A stretch of DNA of 64,000 nt from Clostridia bacterium (GCA_026414765.1 JAOAIJ010000041.1:1-64000), one strand, 5' to 3'. Positions 1-9,490 are shown, counted from the first letter of the stretch. Notes: a model not told the origin generated them from the letters alone. A program made the numbers and translations.

Positions 1-252
1 GCATGGGAAAAAATTAAAACCAACCTTTTGCCTCACTCAGATTTAACCGGTCGCAACCTCATGCCAATTCTTGACAGTGCGCTTGGTATGCTCGAAGAAA
101 CGGCGGCAAACGGTCAGAGTGTCCAAGAGGTTTTGGGTGATGATATCAAAGGCTTCTGTATAGCACTGGCGGGTGAAGAAGGGGCAAAGTCTTATCGCGA
201 CAAATGGCGCAAAGAGCTCAACAATAATATCGCTAAAAAATTAGGTAAATAG
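1..252 (+). CDS. DUF1048 family protein, C-terminal part
   Basis: The reading frame is already open at base 1, so the true start lies outside the window. About 83 residues remain. They contain the DUF1048 features: a leader helix, then VQEVLGDDIKGFC and a C-terminal K/R-rich helix. DUF1048 proteins are small helical cytoplasmic proteins of unknown function that usually sit between a PadR regulator and an ABC exporter. The same layout is seen here: a second DUF1048 gene starts 10 bases after the stop, and an ABC ATPase gene follows. It is probably the second or third gene of that operon. Its biochemical role is unknown. Confidence 0.75.
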   Translation, partial: AWEKIKTNLLPHSDLTGRNLMPILDSALGMLEETAANGQSVQEVLGDDIKGFCIALAGEEGAKSYRDKWRKELNNNIAKKLGK

Positions 253-261
253 GAGGATGAA

Positions 262-612
262 ATGAGCATAAAAGATATCATCGAAGGCAAAAAAATGTGG
301 CGGGCGCATGTGGCGCGTGTCAAAACGCTCCCAAAAGATTATCAGATTGTTTATAATGAGATTCAAAAATATCTCTTTAAGGTAGGTCCTGTTGAGCTAA
401 CCGACGAAATAGGTTTACTCTCGGGGATTGTCGATCTTTTTGAAGAGGGCGCGGCCTTGGGGAAAGGCGTGCTCGAAGTGACAGGCAGTGACGTAGCGGC
501 CTTCTGCGACGAACTAATCAAAGATTCAAAAACTTACGCTGACATCTATCAAGAATCTGTTGACCAAGAAGTTTACAAGGCCATAAAAAAGGTTACGGAT
601 AAAACAAAGTAA
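262..612 (+). CDS. DUF1048 family protein
   Basis: A complete 116-residue protein preceded by AGGAGG. It has no signal peptide or membrane segment. The pattern IQKYLFKVG, then a glycine-rich turn, then VLEVTGSDVAAFCDEL matches the C-terminal half of the truncated gene just upstream, so the two are paralogues of the DUF1048 family. The ABC transporter ATPase gene begins 15 bases downstream, so all four genes very probably share one transcript. The family has no established biochemical function. A role as an accessory or regulator of the exporter is inferred from its constant genomic company. Confidence 0.8.
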   Translation: MSIKDIIEGKKMWRAHVARVKTLPKDYQIVYNEIQKYLFKVGPVELTDEIGLLSGIVDLFEEGAALGKGVLEVTGSDVAAFCDELIKDSKTYADIYQESVDQEVYKAIKKVTDKTK

Positions 613-627
613 AGGTGGGATATCGGG

Positions 628-1389
628 ATGGAAAAAGCAATTGAAGTGAAAGGGCTGCAAAAGTCTTTCAAGGGCACAGAAGTTTTAAAGGGCATCAATT
701 TTGAAGTGAAGAGAGGTGAGATTTTCGCGCTGCTCGGCTCTAACGGCGCGGGCAAAACCACGGTGGTCAACATCCTTTCGACACTTCTGAAATCTGATGG
801 AGGAACCGCGAGCGTCTGCGGCTTTGACGTTTCGCGTCAGCCGGGAAAGGTACGCGAAAATATCAGCCTGACCGGGCAGTTCGCCGCTGTGGACGAGATA
901 TTGACCGGGCAGGAAAATCTCCTGCTGATTGCTAAACTACGCAGCATTGCAAATCCAGCACAAGTTACCGACGACCTGCTCAAGCGCTTTGGGCTTACTG
1001 ACGCGGCAAACAAAAGGGCAGGTACGTATTCCGGAGGCATGAAACGCAGGCTGGATATAGCGATGAGCCTTATAGGAAAGCCGCAGCTTATTTTTCTCGA
1101 CGAGCCGACAACCGGACTTGACCCGGAGGGGCGGCTTGAGGTCTGGAAAACCGTTAAGGAGCTTGCCGGCAGCGGCGTGACGATTTTGCTCACAACGCAG
1201 TATCTGGATGAAGCGGAACAGCTTGCCGACAAAATCGCGATCCTTAACGAGGGCAAAATTATCGCTAACGGGACGCTTGAAGAACTTAAAAAGCTGTTCC
1301 CGCCTGCAAAAAAACAATATATCGAAAAACAACCGACACTCGAGGAGATTTTCCTCGCGATCATCGGTAAAGGAGGTCAAACAAAATGA
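628..1389 (+). CDS. ABC transporter ATP-binding protein (DrrA/CcmA type)
   Basis: A 253-residue nucleotide-binding subunit. Walker A is GSNGAGKTT at residues 37-45. The signature YSGGMKRR lies near residue 135, followed by Walker B LIFLDEPTTGLDP and then the switch region. The length and the strong TTGLDP motif fit the DrrA-like subfamily that energises ABC-2 type drug or antibiotic exporters. The C-terminal extension ends in PTLEEIFL, typical of the subfamily. The stop codon overlaps the permease start by four bases (ATGA), so translation is probably coupled. The substrate cannot be read from sequence. Base composition is clearly richer in G+C than the genes after 2.2 kb. Confidence 0.93.
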   Translation: MEKAIEVKGLQKSFKGTEVLKGINFEVKRGEIFALLGSNGAGKTTVVNILSTLLKSDGGTASVCGFDVSRQPGKVRENISLTGQFAAVDEILTGQENLLLIAKLRSIANPAQVTDDLLKRFGLTDAANKRAGTYSGGMKRRLDIAMSLIGKPQLIFLDEPTTGLDPEGRLEVWKTVKELAGSGVTILLTTQYLDEAEQLADKIAILNEGKIIANGTLEELKKLFPPAKKQYIEKQPTLEEIFLAIIGKGGQTK

Positions 1390-2141
1390 AAAACAATACA
1401 GGTGTACTCACCGGGCGCTTAATGAAGCACATATTGCGCAGCCCGGACACGATTATCACGGTCGCGCTAACACCGATTGCGATGATGTTGATGTTTGTCT
1501 ATGTGTTCGGCGGCGCGGTAAAAATGAGTATGGGCTCTGATGTGAATTATATTAATTACCAACTGCCGGGCATACTGTTGATGGCTATTGCGTCAGGCAT
1601 AGCCTACACCGCCTTCCGGCTGTTTATGGATATGCAGAAAGGGCTTTTCTCGCGGTTCAATTCCATGCCTATCAGCCGCTCGTCGGTGCTGTGGAGTCAT
1701 GTGCTGACTTCTCTTGTGTCCAACATGCTTACCGTGGTTATTATTATCCTCGTTGCGCTTATTATGGGCTTCCGTTCAAGTGCGGGAATACTTAACTGGC
1801 TCGCGGCAGCGGGAATACTCACACTATACACTCTTGCGCTGACATGGATCGCGGTCATTCCAGGGCTCACGGCAAAATCAATGGAGGGTGCGTCCTCATT
1901 CTCATATCCGTTGCTCTTCCTGCCCTTTCTCAGTTCAGCTTTTGTGCCGACCGAAACGATGCCCAAAGTCGTCCGTGTTTTTGCGGAGAATCAGCCTGTA
2001 ACGTCAATCGTTGAGTCGATTCGCTCGCTGTTGAACTCCGAACCCGTCGGAAACGATATCTGGATAGCCCTCGCGTGGTGTGTCGGTATCATGGTTGTTG
2101 CTTACCTATTCGCGATGAAGGCGTATCGACGCAGGATATGA
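1386..2141 (+). CDS. ABC-2 type transporter permease
   Basis: A 251-residue integral membrane protein with about six hydrophobic segments, arranged as in ABC-2 permeases: an N-terminal TM after LMKHILRSPDT, a conserved LPGILLMAIASG segment, and a late FLSSAFVPTETMP loop followed by NQPVTSIVESIR, both typical of drug-exporting ABC-2 proteins. It overlaps the ATPase gene by four bases and would form the membrane half of that exporter. It is the last gene of the DUF1048-DUF1048-ABC operon. The substrate is unknown. Export of a toxic compound is a family-level inference only. Confidence 0.9.
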   Translation: MKNNTGVLTGRLMKHILRSPDTIITVALTPIAMMLMFVYVFGGAVKMSMGSDVNYINYQLPGILLMAIASGIAYTAFRLFMDMQKGLFSRFNSMPISRSSVLWSHVLTSLVSNMLTVVIIILVALIMGFRSSAGILNWLAAAGILTLYTLALTWIAVIPGLTAKSMEGASSFSYPLLFLPFLSSAFVPTETMPKVVRVFAENQPVTSIVESIRSLLNSEPVGNDIWIALAWCVGIMVVAYLFAMKAYRRRI

Positions 2142-2793
2142 AAATATGAGACGCAAGCCGTTTCTTTCATATCAGTCACTTAATATTCTAAACATAAATT
2201 AAAGCAAAGTTCTATAGACATTTGATATTTGCTAATATTAATTCGTAAACATTAGGAAAAACGCAGCATGTAAGAATTCAATCGTTTGCATAATCAGATA
2301 CGTATATTCAGAGAATTTATAAGAAATAGACATAATAAATTATCTCAAGTCCAGTATGTTCCTGTTTCAGGGTTAATTTGTCCATTACCCAGTATACCTT
2401 CCATAATATATACCCCGAAGTGATTGATATTTCTATAGCATAGAATAAATAATGCAGAATCTTGCAGTGAATGCAAGTTGTTTTGAAAAAAATACTGGAA
2501 AGCTAGTATTTAAGCCCTTTTCAATGAGTTTCTCAATTTCCGTAGAATAAGGTAGAATAATATGTACACTTATTTATTCCACATAGCAGCTAAAATCTTA
2601 CTTAAACTTGCTGAACGTGTTTAGTGTACTTCTGTCATAAGCTTGACTTATATATTTTCATAATATAGCATTGAAGTAATGAAGATATACTACGCATATT
2701 TTACTTCTTAAGCCAATACACTTGTCAGTAATCGTAATTAAGTACTTAAAGTTATTATAGGCATATTGCGTTTTACATTTTGGAGGAAATACG
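2142..2793. other. 650-base AT-rich stretch without a gene
   Basis: No convincing coding frame, RNA gene or strong hairpin is visible. TTGACT near 2643 followed by TATAGC at a short spacing could be a weak promoter for the metallophosphoesterase gene, but the fit is poor. The stretch marks the border between the GC-richer exporter operon and the AT-rich sequence that follows. Confidence 0.5.
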
Positions 2794-3915
2794 ATGCTAT
2801 TTAGATTCATAATAGTTCCTTTTCTTATGATGATACCCGTAGGAATCTACTTATTTTTTTATCTCCTGCGTATTGCAAATTTTTGGAGAGTAGAACGTAT
2901 TCTTAAGAAAGTAAAAGTGGTAGCAGCCCTTATTGCAGTTTGCTTAAGTTTGTGGTCTGTCAATCTATTTGGGTATGGTGCTTTGATTGTACTTCATATA
3001 GTCGGAATAGCTTTGCTTATGGAGGTACTTAACTTTATATGTACTGCTTTGCATAAATTCATGGGTATAAATATTAACACATGGAACAAAATTTTTCGTA
3101 GCGGACTGGTGCCAGTCATTATCACCGGATTGATTATTGGATATGGCTATTACAACATGAAAAATGTAGTGGAGACCGACTATACCATACACACGGGAAA
3201 GTTGATCCGTCAAGATGGCTATAGAATTGCAATGATTGCAGATCTTCATTTTGGTACGACTATGAATGAAGAAAAGCTTAAGAAATACTGTAATGACCTT
3301 GAAGCAAAAAAGCCTGACTTAGTAGTTTTGTGCGGAGACATTGTCGATCAAAGAACTACCTTTTCACAGATGAAAAATGCTGCGTATATACTAGGTAATA
3401 TAAAAAGCAGCTATGGCACTTTCTATGTCTATGGAAATCATGATAAGAGCAGGTATGGTTCTGCCCGGAATTTTGATGCACACCAGTTGGAAAATGAATT
3501 AATAAGTAATGGAATACATGTACTTGAGGATGAAATATATCATATAAATAATGAGTTTACCGTCATAGGTAGGAAGGATAAAGGCTTTTCTTCTGAACAT
3601 ACGCGAAAAACATGCGAAGAGTTAATAAAAAATGTTGATGCCAATAACTTTCTATTGCTGTTGGACCATCAACCTAGTAAACTTCAGGAGAACAGTAGGG
3701 CTGGTATAGATTTGCAATTATCCGGACATACTCATGGAGGACAGATTTGGCCTGAGGGACTGTTTAATGGCATTACAGGAGTTGGAGAGTTAAGTTATGG
3801 ACATAAAAAGATTGACAAGTATCAGATCATTGTTTCATCTGGGATTGCTGGCTGGGGATATCCGATTCGAACCCAATGCCATTCGGAATATGTCATAGTG
3901 GATGTGAGAAGATAG
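2794..3915 (+). CDS. Membrane-anchored metallophosphoesterase (YkuE/YaeI-like)
   Basis: A 373-residue protein. The first about 135 residues hold four hydrophobic segments. The rest is a calcineurin-like phosphoesterase domain with the full metal-binding set: ADLHFG (D150, H152), CGDIVDQ, YGNHDKS, LLDHQPS and SGHTHGGQIWP. These bind a dinuclear metal centre. Relatives such as YkuE and YaeI act on phosphate esters of lipids or cell-surface precursors, so a membrane-proximal phosphodiesterase or phosphatase is expected. The exact substrate is unknown. It is preceded by GGAGGA and stands alone, ending in a convergent terminator shared with the heparinase gene. Confidence 0.88.
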   Translation: MLFRFIIVPFLMMIPVGIYLFFYLLRIANFWRVERILKKVKVVAALIAVCLSLWSVNLFGYGALIVLHIVGIALLMEVLNFICTALHKFMGININTWNKIFRSGLVPVIITGLIIGYGYYNMKNVVETDYTIHTGKLIRQDGYRIAMIADLHFGTTMNEEKLKKYCNDLEAKKPDLVVLCGDIVDQRTTFSQMKNAAYILGNIKSSYGTFYVYGNHDKSRYGSARNFDAHQLENELISNGIHVLEDEIYHINNEFTVIGRKDKGFSSEHTRKTCEELIKNVDANNFLLLLDHQPSKLQENSRAGIDLQLSGHTHGGQIWPEGLFNGITGVGELSYGHKKIDKYQIIVSSGIAGWGYPIRTQCHSEYVIVDVRR

Positions 3916-4035
3916 TTTAGGGGATAGAATCAAATTAAATCTGATTTGATTATTATATTTATAGTAAACCTTAATATACTCAAATCCTTTAAAAGAAGAC
4001 ACAAGAGGCTGTTTTGCCAATTGTCGTAAGACAAG

Positions 4036-4085
4036 AGAGAGACGGAATTTGTCATACTTTTAGTGTCAAAGATCCGTCTCTTTTC
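4036..4085. terminator. Bidirectional terminator between convergent genes
   Basis: An imperfect hairpin with arms AGAGACGGA and TCCGTCTCT extended by TTGTCA/TGTCAA pairing, followed by TTTTCT on the plus strand. It lies between the phosphoesterase and the convergent heparinase-like gene and can serve both. Confidence 0.75.
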
Positions 4086-4089
4086 TAAT

Positions 4090-6591
4090 CTATTTTATAA
4101 ATTCAATGCTGACTTTCCCGGGCTCACTTACATCAAATATACAGTAGCCTGAACTTTCACTAAACTTCAGGCTTTTACCATTCAGTGTTAACTTTGATAC
4201 ATTTTTACCTGAGAGATTTTTAATTTTTATTTCTACCGCAGATGTGATACCTGTTATTTCTCCTTCATATTTATTTGCGCTGCTAAAGTCAAAGGCAAGA
4301 CATACCGGTTTTGAAGAGACAGCCATGATGGTATTGTTATATGAAAGCTTTGTTCCTTCCTTGAACATCCATTTGGGTGTTTTTTCATTGCCTCTGAAAT
4401 AAATAAATCTGGCATCTGTTGATAAGCCTTTTGCACTTATTTCATTGGAATCCTGCTGCTGCAGGTAAATGTCACGTATATTATTCTTTGTTATGGCTGC
4501 TCCAATGTAATCATTACTACTCAAGTTCTCCATTGAAGGGACTTTTTCTTCTACCCCAAGGGGGATGAGAATTTGCATGAACATGGCTTTGTTTGTTCTG
4601 CAGGATACATCCAGGTAGCCGAATGAACCGTAATCACCTTTAATATAGCAGACTTCCCCGGATTTATCTGTATAATTGGCTTTTGAAGAAGTAAGAACCC
4701 ACGAGGCGAGTTTTGATGCACTTCCGTACCTGTCGGTATCGTAGGTCCAAAGGCGGAAGTCCCCCTCCCCAGACATTTTTCCTCGGCCTCCATGTAACAA
4801 TAAATCATATTTAGAATTGGAGTTCCCCGATAAGTAATCTGAAATGACAAAGTAATCCTGTTCAGGAAAGGCTACGGATCGTGCTATTTTATTACCGTTT
4901 TGATAGACGGCTTCTTTTTGTTGAAAATCAAAAAAGCTTGTATCTATATTATATTTTGACAGTGGGGTTTGGTTTATGTTTATATCTTGAGGAGCTTTTC
5001 CGTCAGCCAAGACTGTATTATGAGCTTCTCCCTGCATATACCAGGTTTCCCTAATGGGATCGGAAAAATCCTGGCGTGTATACCCGGCATCACTTGCCAT
5101 TAGCTGGTCTTGCGCGTGTATTGTGAAACTTAGGTGATCATAGTTGTATTGGTTGTCGCTTTCTGCTACACCATGGAAAAGCAAATAACGGCTTTTTGGA
5201 TCCTTATATGCCCATTTGTTCCTGAAGATCGTCTGACCGCCTTCATCCAGGAATACAGTAGCACTGCAGTTTGGAGCAATTTGCTTTATTTCCGGGCGAT
5301 AAAGCATATACTCGTCAAGGAGCCAAGTATGATCTGAGCCTGAACCGGTGTAATCGACATTTAGTAAACCTTTTGAATTTATAGGTGGCATTTTGCTTTT
5401 ATCTTTTTCATAGCTTTTATCCTTTTCAGGAGGATTCTTTTTGTCATTAGTATCAGGTTTTTTCTTTTCGGGGAATTGCATATCTTTTTTTGAATCTTTT
5501 TTAAGATTGTCATCCCACAGTGAAATATCAGTTTTAAAATACGACCATTGAAGTAGATTGCCCAATTTAGCTGAAGAATTTAATGGAGTAGAATCCTTCA
5601 TATAAGCTGCAGCTACCATATGAAGGGGGGCCGGTTTTAGCCATGAGCCTTCTATGTTGGGCATCCATCCGCGTCCGTTACGGATTATTAATGCCCACTC
5701 GAAAGCAGGTTTATATATCTTGAAATTATCTACCCCGGATACATTTTTATAGTTCCACAGGAAAGGAACCATATTAACCAGTGAGAACATAAAATAGTGC
5801 GAGCCTTCCCTGTATACTCCGTCGGAGCTGAAAAAATAGCTTGTGTTCCGGTTAACTTCATAAAGGGATTTTCTCAACCACTCCTTAGCTTCAGGTTCAC
5901 TAGAGAGTGTAAGTGCGGCAGAACCCAATCCCCAGGCTGGCTTTGAAAGATGATTATGAGGCCTTGGGGCCCAAACCTCTAGGTTATCATATATGACAGA
6001 GGCTTCCTTCTTAAGTTTAGCTCGAATATTTGTATTTTCTTCCGGGGATAAGTCATTATACATCCAGTCATAGGCGTCACAAAAGTTCTGAAGCCAGGGT
6101 CCCCTACGCAACTCATCTACAGGACCTCTTTGCTGTGGAGGCATAGAGTAAATGGGTCCCGTATAAGCTTTCTTCAATGCATTTATTGCTTTAGTGCGAT
6201 ACTTTACTTGCTTTGTCATGAGCCATGCAAAAGCATTATATTTTGCTATTCTTGATATATCACCATAATATTTTCGAATTTTTTCTCCGGAGTCACTGCT
6301 CTTAACTTCGCTAGGAAAGGGCATTGACAGTTCGGGTGAACTAAAGACGGTATCCCAAAGCTGTTTGGCATAAGAATCTGCATCTTTCTTACTTCTCATC
6401 TTTTCTATATCACTGCTGTTGAACCAAAGTGACGGGTGAACTTCTTTTTCTGGCAGTACCGGCACTTCTGAGGTCTTAAACCCGCTGTAGGTTGTATACA
6501 TACTATTGTCAACACTATACACTGAAAAGCCGGTTGATAGGATTGAAACTATTACTGCTGTTGACAAAAGACACACAAGTTTTCTTTTCAT
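4090..6591 (-). CDS. Secreted heparinase II/III family polysaccharide lyase
   Basis: An 833-residue protein with an N-terminal signal peptide (KRK, a hydrophobic run, cleavage near residue 27). Residues about 50-350 resemble the alginate-lyase-type helical toroid domain: HPSLWFN at the start, then NHLSKPAWG and FFSSDGVYREGSHYF. Residues about 430-760 resemble the heparinase II/III beta-sandwich, with HGVAESDNQYNYDHLSF and GEAHNTVLADG. It probably cleaves acidic polysaccharides outside the cell by beta-elimination. Between the two domains, about residues 358-404, lies a lysine/proline/aspartate-rich low-complexity insert, unusual for the family. AGAGGTG precedes the ATG. The actual polysaccharide is unknown. 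Confidence 0.8.
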   Translation of the reverse strand: MKRKLVCLLSTAVIVSILSTGFSVYSVDNSMYTTYSGFKTSEVPVLPEKEVHPSLWFNSSDIEKMRSKKDADSYAKQLWDTVFSSPELSMPFPSEVKSSDSGEKIRKYYGDISRIAKYNAFAWLMTKQVKYRTKAINALKKAYTGPIYSMPPQQRGPVDELRRGPWLQNFCDAYDWMYNDLSPEENTNIRAKLKKEASVIYDNLEVWAPRPHNHLSKPAWGLGSAALTLSSEPEAKEWLRKSLYEVNRNTSYFFSSDGVYREGSHYFMFSLVNMVPFLWNYKNVSGVDNFKIYKPAFEWALIIRNGRGWMPNIEGSWLKPAPLHMVAAAYMKDSTPLNSSAKLGNLLQWSYFKTDISLWDDNLKKDSKKDMQFPEKKKPDTNDKKNPPEKDKSYEKDKSKMPPINSKGLLNVDYTGSGSDHTWLLDEYMLYRPEIKQIAPNCSATVFLDEGGQTIFRNKWAYKDPKSRYLLFHGVAESDNQYNYDHLSFTIHAQDQLMASDAGYTRQDFSDPIRETWYMQGEAHNTVLADGKAPQDININQTPLSKYNIDTSFFDFQQKEAVYQNGNKIARSVAFPEQDYFVISDYLSGNSNSKYDLLLHGGRGKMSGEGDFRLWTYDTDRYGSASKLASWVLTSSKANYTDKSGEVCYIKGDYGSFGYLDVSCRTNKAMFMQILIPLGVEEKVPSMENLSSNDYIGAAITKNNIRDIYLQQQDSNEISAKGLSTDARFIYFRGNEKTPKWMFKEGTKLSYNNTIMAVSSKPVCLAFDFSSANKYEGEITGITSAVEIKIKNLSGKNVSKLTLNGKSLKFSESSGYCIFDVSEPGKVSIEFIK

Positions 6592-6978
6592 TGCTATTAC
6601 ACCTCTTGATATTTACAATATACAATAGGTATATTATAGCAATATTTGTATACAATCTCCATTAATATGTGACAAGAGTATCAAAAAAAAGTTGACTTAT
6701 ATAAAATAAAGGCAAAACTATTAGTAGCTTGTACGGGTAATTTGCATGGACGAGTTCGGTTCTAGCATATGTATGGGGGGATGATTGCTTTTTCACAAAA
6801 GAAAGGTGGAACAGTCTGGGGCTTTGGTGATGATGAATAATGTTAAGTCGGCATATTTACTTAAGTTAATGTAGTATTGAGGCATGCTTGATGAATATAA
6901 TTTGTATTTATTCCTGAGTTAGTTTTTAATAGTAAATATCAATACCAAAGTTGTAAAGTTATGTAATAGAATCAATGT

Positions 6979-6999
6979 CATAAAATTTTATGTTATAAT
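6979..6999 (+). promoter_or_regulatory. Extended -10 promoter with overlapping palindrome
   Basis: TATAAT at 6994-6999 is preceded by TG at 6991-6992, giving an extended -10. The 14-base perfect palindrome CATAAAATTTTATG at 6979-6992 abuts it and would be a suitable operator. It lies about 85 bases upstream of the azoreductase start. No good -35 is present, as is common for extended -10 promoters. The remaining 6592-6978 intergenic sequence shows nothing else I can support. Confidence 0.5.
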
Positions 7000-7081
7000 A
7001 ATTTATTGTAAAGAAATGGTTGATAATATCTTATTTCATTATGAAGCTATAATTTATATTAATTTAAAGGAGTAGAATGAC

Positions 7082-7687
7082 ATGAGTAAAGTACTTTACA
7101 TTAAAGCGAATACCACCAGCCCAGAAAAATCAAGAACTTTTAGGATTTCTGATCATTTTGTTCAGGAATATAGAAGGGCTAACCCTAATGATGAGGTGAT
7201 AACCCTTGATTTATGCAAAGAGGACATTAAATTACCTACTGAAAATGAGGTAAATAGTATAATGATTCCTAAAACAGAAGAAAGCCGGAATAACCCTGTT
7301 TTGAAATATGCCTATCAATTTGCGGAATCGGATAAATACATAATTGCTGAACCAATGTGGAATTTAAGCATTCCGGCAATGTTAAAGAATTATATTGATT
7401 ATGTGACTGTATCTGGAATTACCTTTAAATATACAGAACATGGTGCAGTAGGTCTATTACAAGGTAAAAAGGCTATTAATATTATTACTCGTGGTGGTGA
7501 TTTTTCGCATGAGCCGTTGAAATCCTTCTTAATGGATGATAAATACTTAAGAGTTGTATTTGGATTTATGGGAATCAGAGATTTTGTAACTATAACAGCT
7601 GAAAGACTTGATGTTATTGGCGAAGACATAGAGGCGATAATTCAAAGGGCAGTATCAGAAGCAGGAGAAATAGCTAAAACTTTCTAA
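7082..7687 (+). CDS. azoR: FMN-dependent NADH-azoreductase family protein
   Basis: A 201-residue flavodoxin-fold protein. The N-terminus KVLYIKANTTSPEKSRTF is the FMN phosphate-binding loop of the AzoR group. EPMWNLSIPAMLKNYIDYV is the diagnostic second motif, and ITRGGDFS the third flavin-contacting segment. The length is normal for AzoR. Such enzymes are dimeric cytosolic flavoproteins that reduce quinones and azo compounds with NAD(P)H and protect against electrophilic quinones. The start has a good AAAGGAG site. The gene is monocistronic, with its own terminator about 170 bases downstream and a palindrome-associated promoter upstream. Confidence 0.9.
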   Translation: MSKVLYIKANTTSPEKSRTFRISDHFVQEYRRANPNDEVITLDLCKEDIKLPTENEVNSIMIPKTEESRNNPVLKYAYQFAESDKYIIAEPMWNLSIPAMLKNYIDYVTVSGITFKYTEHGAVGLLQGKKAINIITRGGDFSHEPLKSFLMDDKYLRVVFGFMGIRDFVTITAERLDVIGEDIEAIIQRAVSEAGEIAKTF

Positions 7688-7855
7688 AATAGATAAACCT
7701 ATCACTAATTAAATGCAAAAGTGATTGTTTAAGTCTGAATACGGATTCATTTTTTTGTTTTTAGGAGGAGCACTTAGATATATTCAGTCCATTACCCGGT
7801 ATAAATTCTGATACAAGCCCAACCAAGATCCATAAAAATTATTAATAAACCCAAG

Positions 7856-7887
7856 GAGACTATTGCCCTAACGTTATAGTCTCTTTT
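7856..7887 (+). terminator. Rho-independent terminator
   Basis: A hairpin with arms GAGACTAT and ATAGTCTC followed by a run of T. It lies about 170 bases after the azoreductase stop. Sequence between 7688 and 8090 otherwise shows no gene. Confidence 0.8.
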
Positions 7888-8103
7888 TGCATTTTAAAAA
7901 TTATCTTTAGTAAATTTTAAAATAAATTAAGCATTGATTGATAAAAGATATTAGCAATGGTAAAATACAACGTGAGAATTTGGTATTCTATGCAGAGCCT
8001 GCACTATTATGTGGATTATGTGAAATTTCAATTTTAAAATAGTTCTTTTTTTTAGAGTTAATAGTATAAAGTCATGAAATAATATCTGATAGGGGGATTT
8101 ATC

Positions 8104-9462
8104 CTGTTTGACCGTGAACATAAAAATTATTACGAATTGTCCGATGTTCAGAAAAAGGAATGGAGTTTTATTAGAGATAATATAAATCAATACCCTGATA
8201 ACCACAGCAGACATATAGGGGGGTATGCAATTTTTGAAGGGATTGTTGATTTTTATATTTTTCAAGAAGCAATTAACATCTTTGTAAAACGAAATGACGG
8301 AATCAGATTACGATATAAAGAAATCGACGGTGAAGTATATCAATATGTAAGTGAATATAAGAAAATTTTTGTTGATTTCTTTGATTTTAGTAACTATGAT
8401 AACCCCAAAATTGAGTTTGATAAATGGCTAGAAAAAGATTTTAGCAAATCATTTAGTGGTTTTGATAACGACCTTTTTTACTTTGCTTTGTTACAAGTGA
8501 ATAAAAAGCAATCTGTTTTCTATGGGAAGATTCACCATTTGAACTATGATGGTTGGTCTTTTGGAATTATGGTTAACCAAATATTTGACTCGTATATAAA
8601 AATTAAGTATGGAGAGGAGTCGGATGCAAAAGATGAGATTTCATATTTACAACATCTTACTGACGAAAAAACATATTTGTTATCTGAAAGGCTTTTAAGG
8701 GATAAGTGTTTTTGGAATACGTACTTGAAAGGATATCCCGAACTGTTTTGTCAACCTATTCCAATGGCAATTAAAGTAGTTAATAGGATGTATTGCTTAA
8801 ATAAAAAATTGACGGCTAGAATCAAAAAATTCTGTAGTAAGAGATTATCGTTATCTTCTTTTTTTATTTCAGTACTGTCTATATATTTATATATTGTATT
8901 GCAGCGGGATGATATTTTAATAGGCAGCTATATGTCTAACAGGGGGAGTGCTAAGGAAAAAAAGATTATTGGCTGCTTTGCAGGTGATATGCCTTTAAGG
9001 ATCAAAATTGATGAAAATCAAACCTTTTACACATTTGCGGATAAGGTCTGTAGAAATATAAAAAGATGTCTTTTTTACTCCAAATATCCTAAATACCTGC
9101 TCGCTAAGGATTTGAAAATATATGAAAAAGGTTATAGTAATTTGTATCAAATATCTGTGAACTATAATGTTTTGCGACCGCAAGAGTCTCTTGATGGTAT
9201 AAAGTTTAGTATAAAAGAATTGTATACGTCAACCTATACAACTACAAATATGCAAATAGAAATAATTGACTGGTTGGAGCACGAAGATAAACTTTTACTT
9301 AACTTTATTTTTATGCAGAATGTATTCTCAGAGGGGCAAATTGAGTCAATATATAATGATGTTTGCAAGTTGATCGATGTCCTATTAGAAAATAGTCATG
9401 TGGAAATTTGTGACATTAAACTCGGTAAATGGGAAATTTCTAGAAACTATTTAATACCGTAA
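8104..9462 (+). CDS. Stand-alone NRPS-type condensation domain protein
   Basis: A protein of about 450 residues that is a single condensation domain. The N-terminal YYELSDVQ corresponds to the C1 motif. HHLNYDG near residue 150 is the HHxxxDG catalytic motif. SLSSFFISVLS and IGCFAGDMPLRI match later core motifs. No adenylation or carrier domain is attached. The visible frame opens before the first TTG (8137): AGGGGGA at 8091-8097 is followed after six bases by an in-frame CTG (8104), and the extra residues FDREHKNYYEL belong to the domain, so I place the start there. The role could be amide or ester formation, or acyl transfer between carrier proteins. No NRPS gene is adjacent. Confidence 0.75.
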   Translation: MFDREHKNYYELSDVQKKEWSFIRDNINQYPDNHSRHIGGYAIFEGIVDFYIFQEAINIFVKRNDGIRLRYKEIDGEVYQYVSEYKKIFVDFFDFSNYDNPKIEFDKWLEKDFSKSFSGFDNDLFYFALLQVNKKQSVFYGKIHHLNYDGWSFGIMVNQIFDSYIKIKYGEESDAKDEISYLQHLTDEKTYLLSERLLRDKCFWNTYLKGYPELFCQPIPMAIKVVNRMYCLNKKLTARIKKFCSKRLSLSSFFISVLSIYLYIVLQRDDILIGSYMSNRGSAKEKKIIGCFAGDMPLRIKIDENQTFYTFADKVCRNIKRCLFYSKYPKYLLAKDLKIYEKGYSNLYQISVNYNVLRPQESLDGIKFSIKELYTSTYTTTNMQIEIIDWLEHEDKLLLNFIFMQNVFSEGQIESIYNDVCKLIDVLLENSHVEICDIKLGKWEISRNYLIP

Positions 9463-9490
9463 GTTAGTTGAATGTCAACTGACTTACGGT
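9456..9490 (+). terminator. Terminator hairpin overlapping the condensation-domain stop
   Basis: Arms 9456-9471 and 9475-9490 pair over 16 bases with one mismatch and a three-base loop, followed by TTTAT. The stop codon lies inside the left arm. It can terminate the condensation-domain gene and possibly the convergent XRE operon. Confidence 0.75.

Noticed and set aside
2380..7800. The similar phrases CCATTACCCAGTATA near 2390 and CCATTACCCGGTATA near 7790 as a repeat
   Set aside because: Only about 15 bases match and the surroundings differ, so chance is likely.
9456..9490. Inverted repeat as the end of an insertion sequence
   Set aside because: It is a short-loop hairpin at a stop codon, no transposase is nearby, and no partner repeat was seen.
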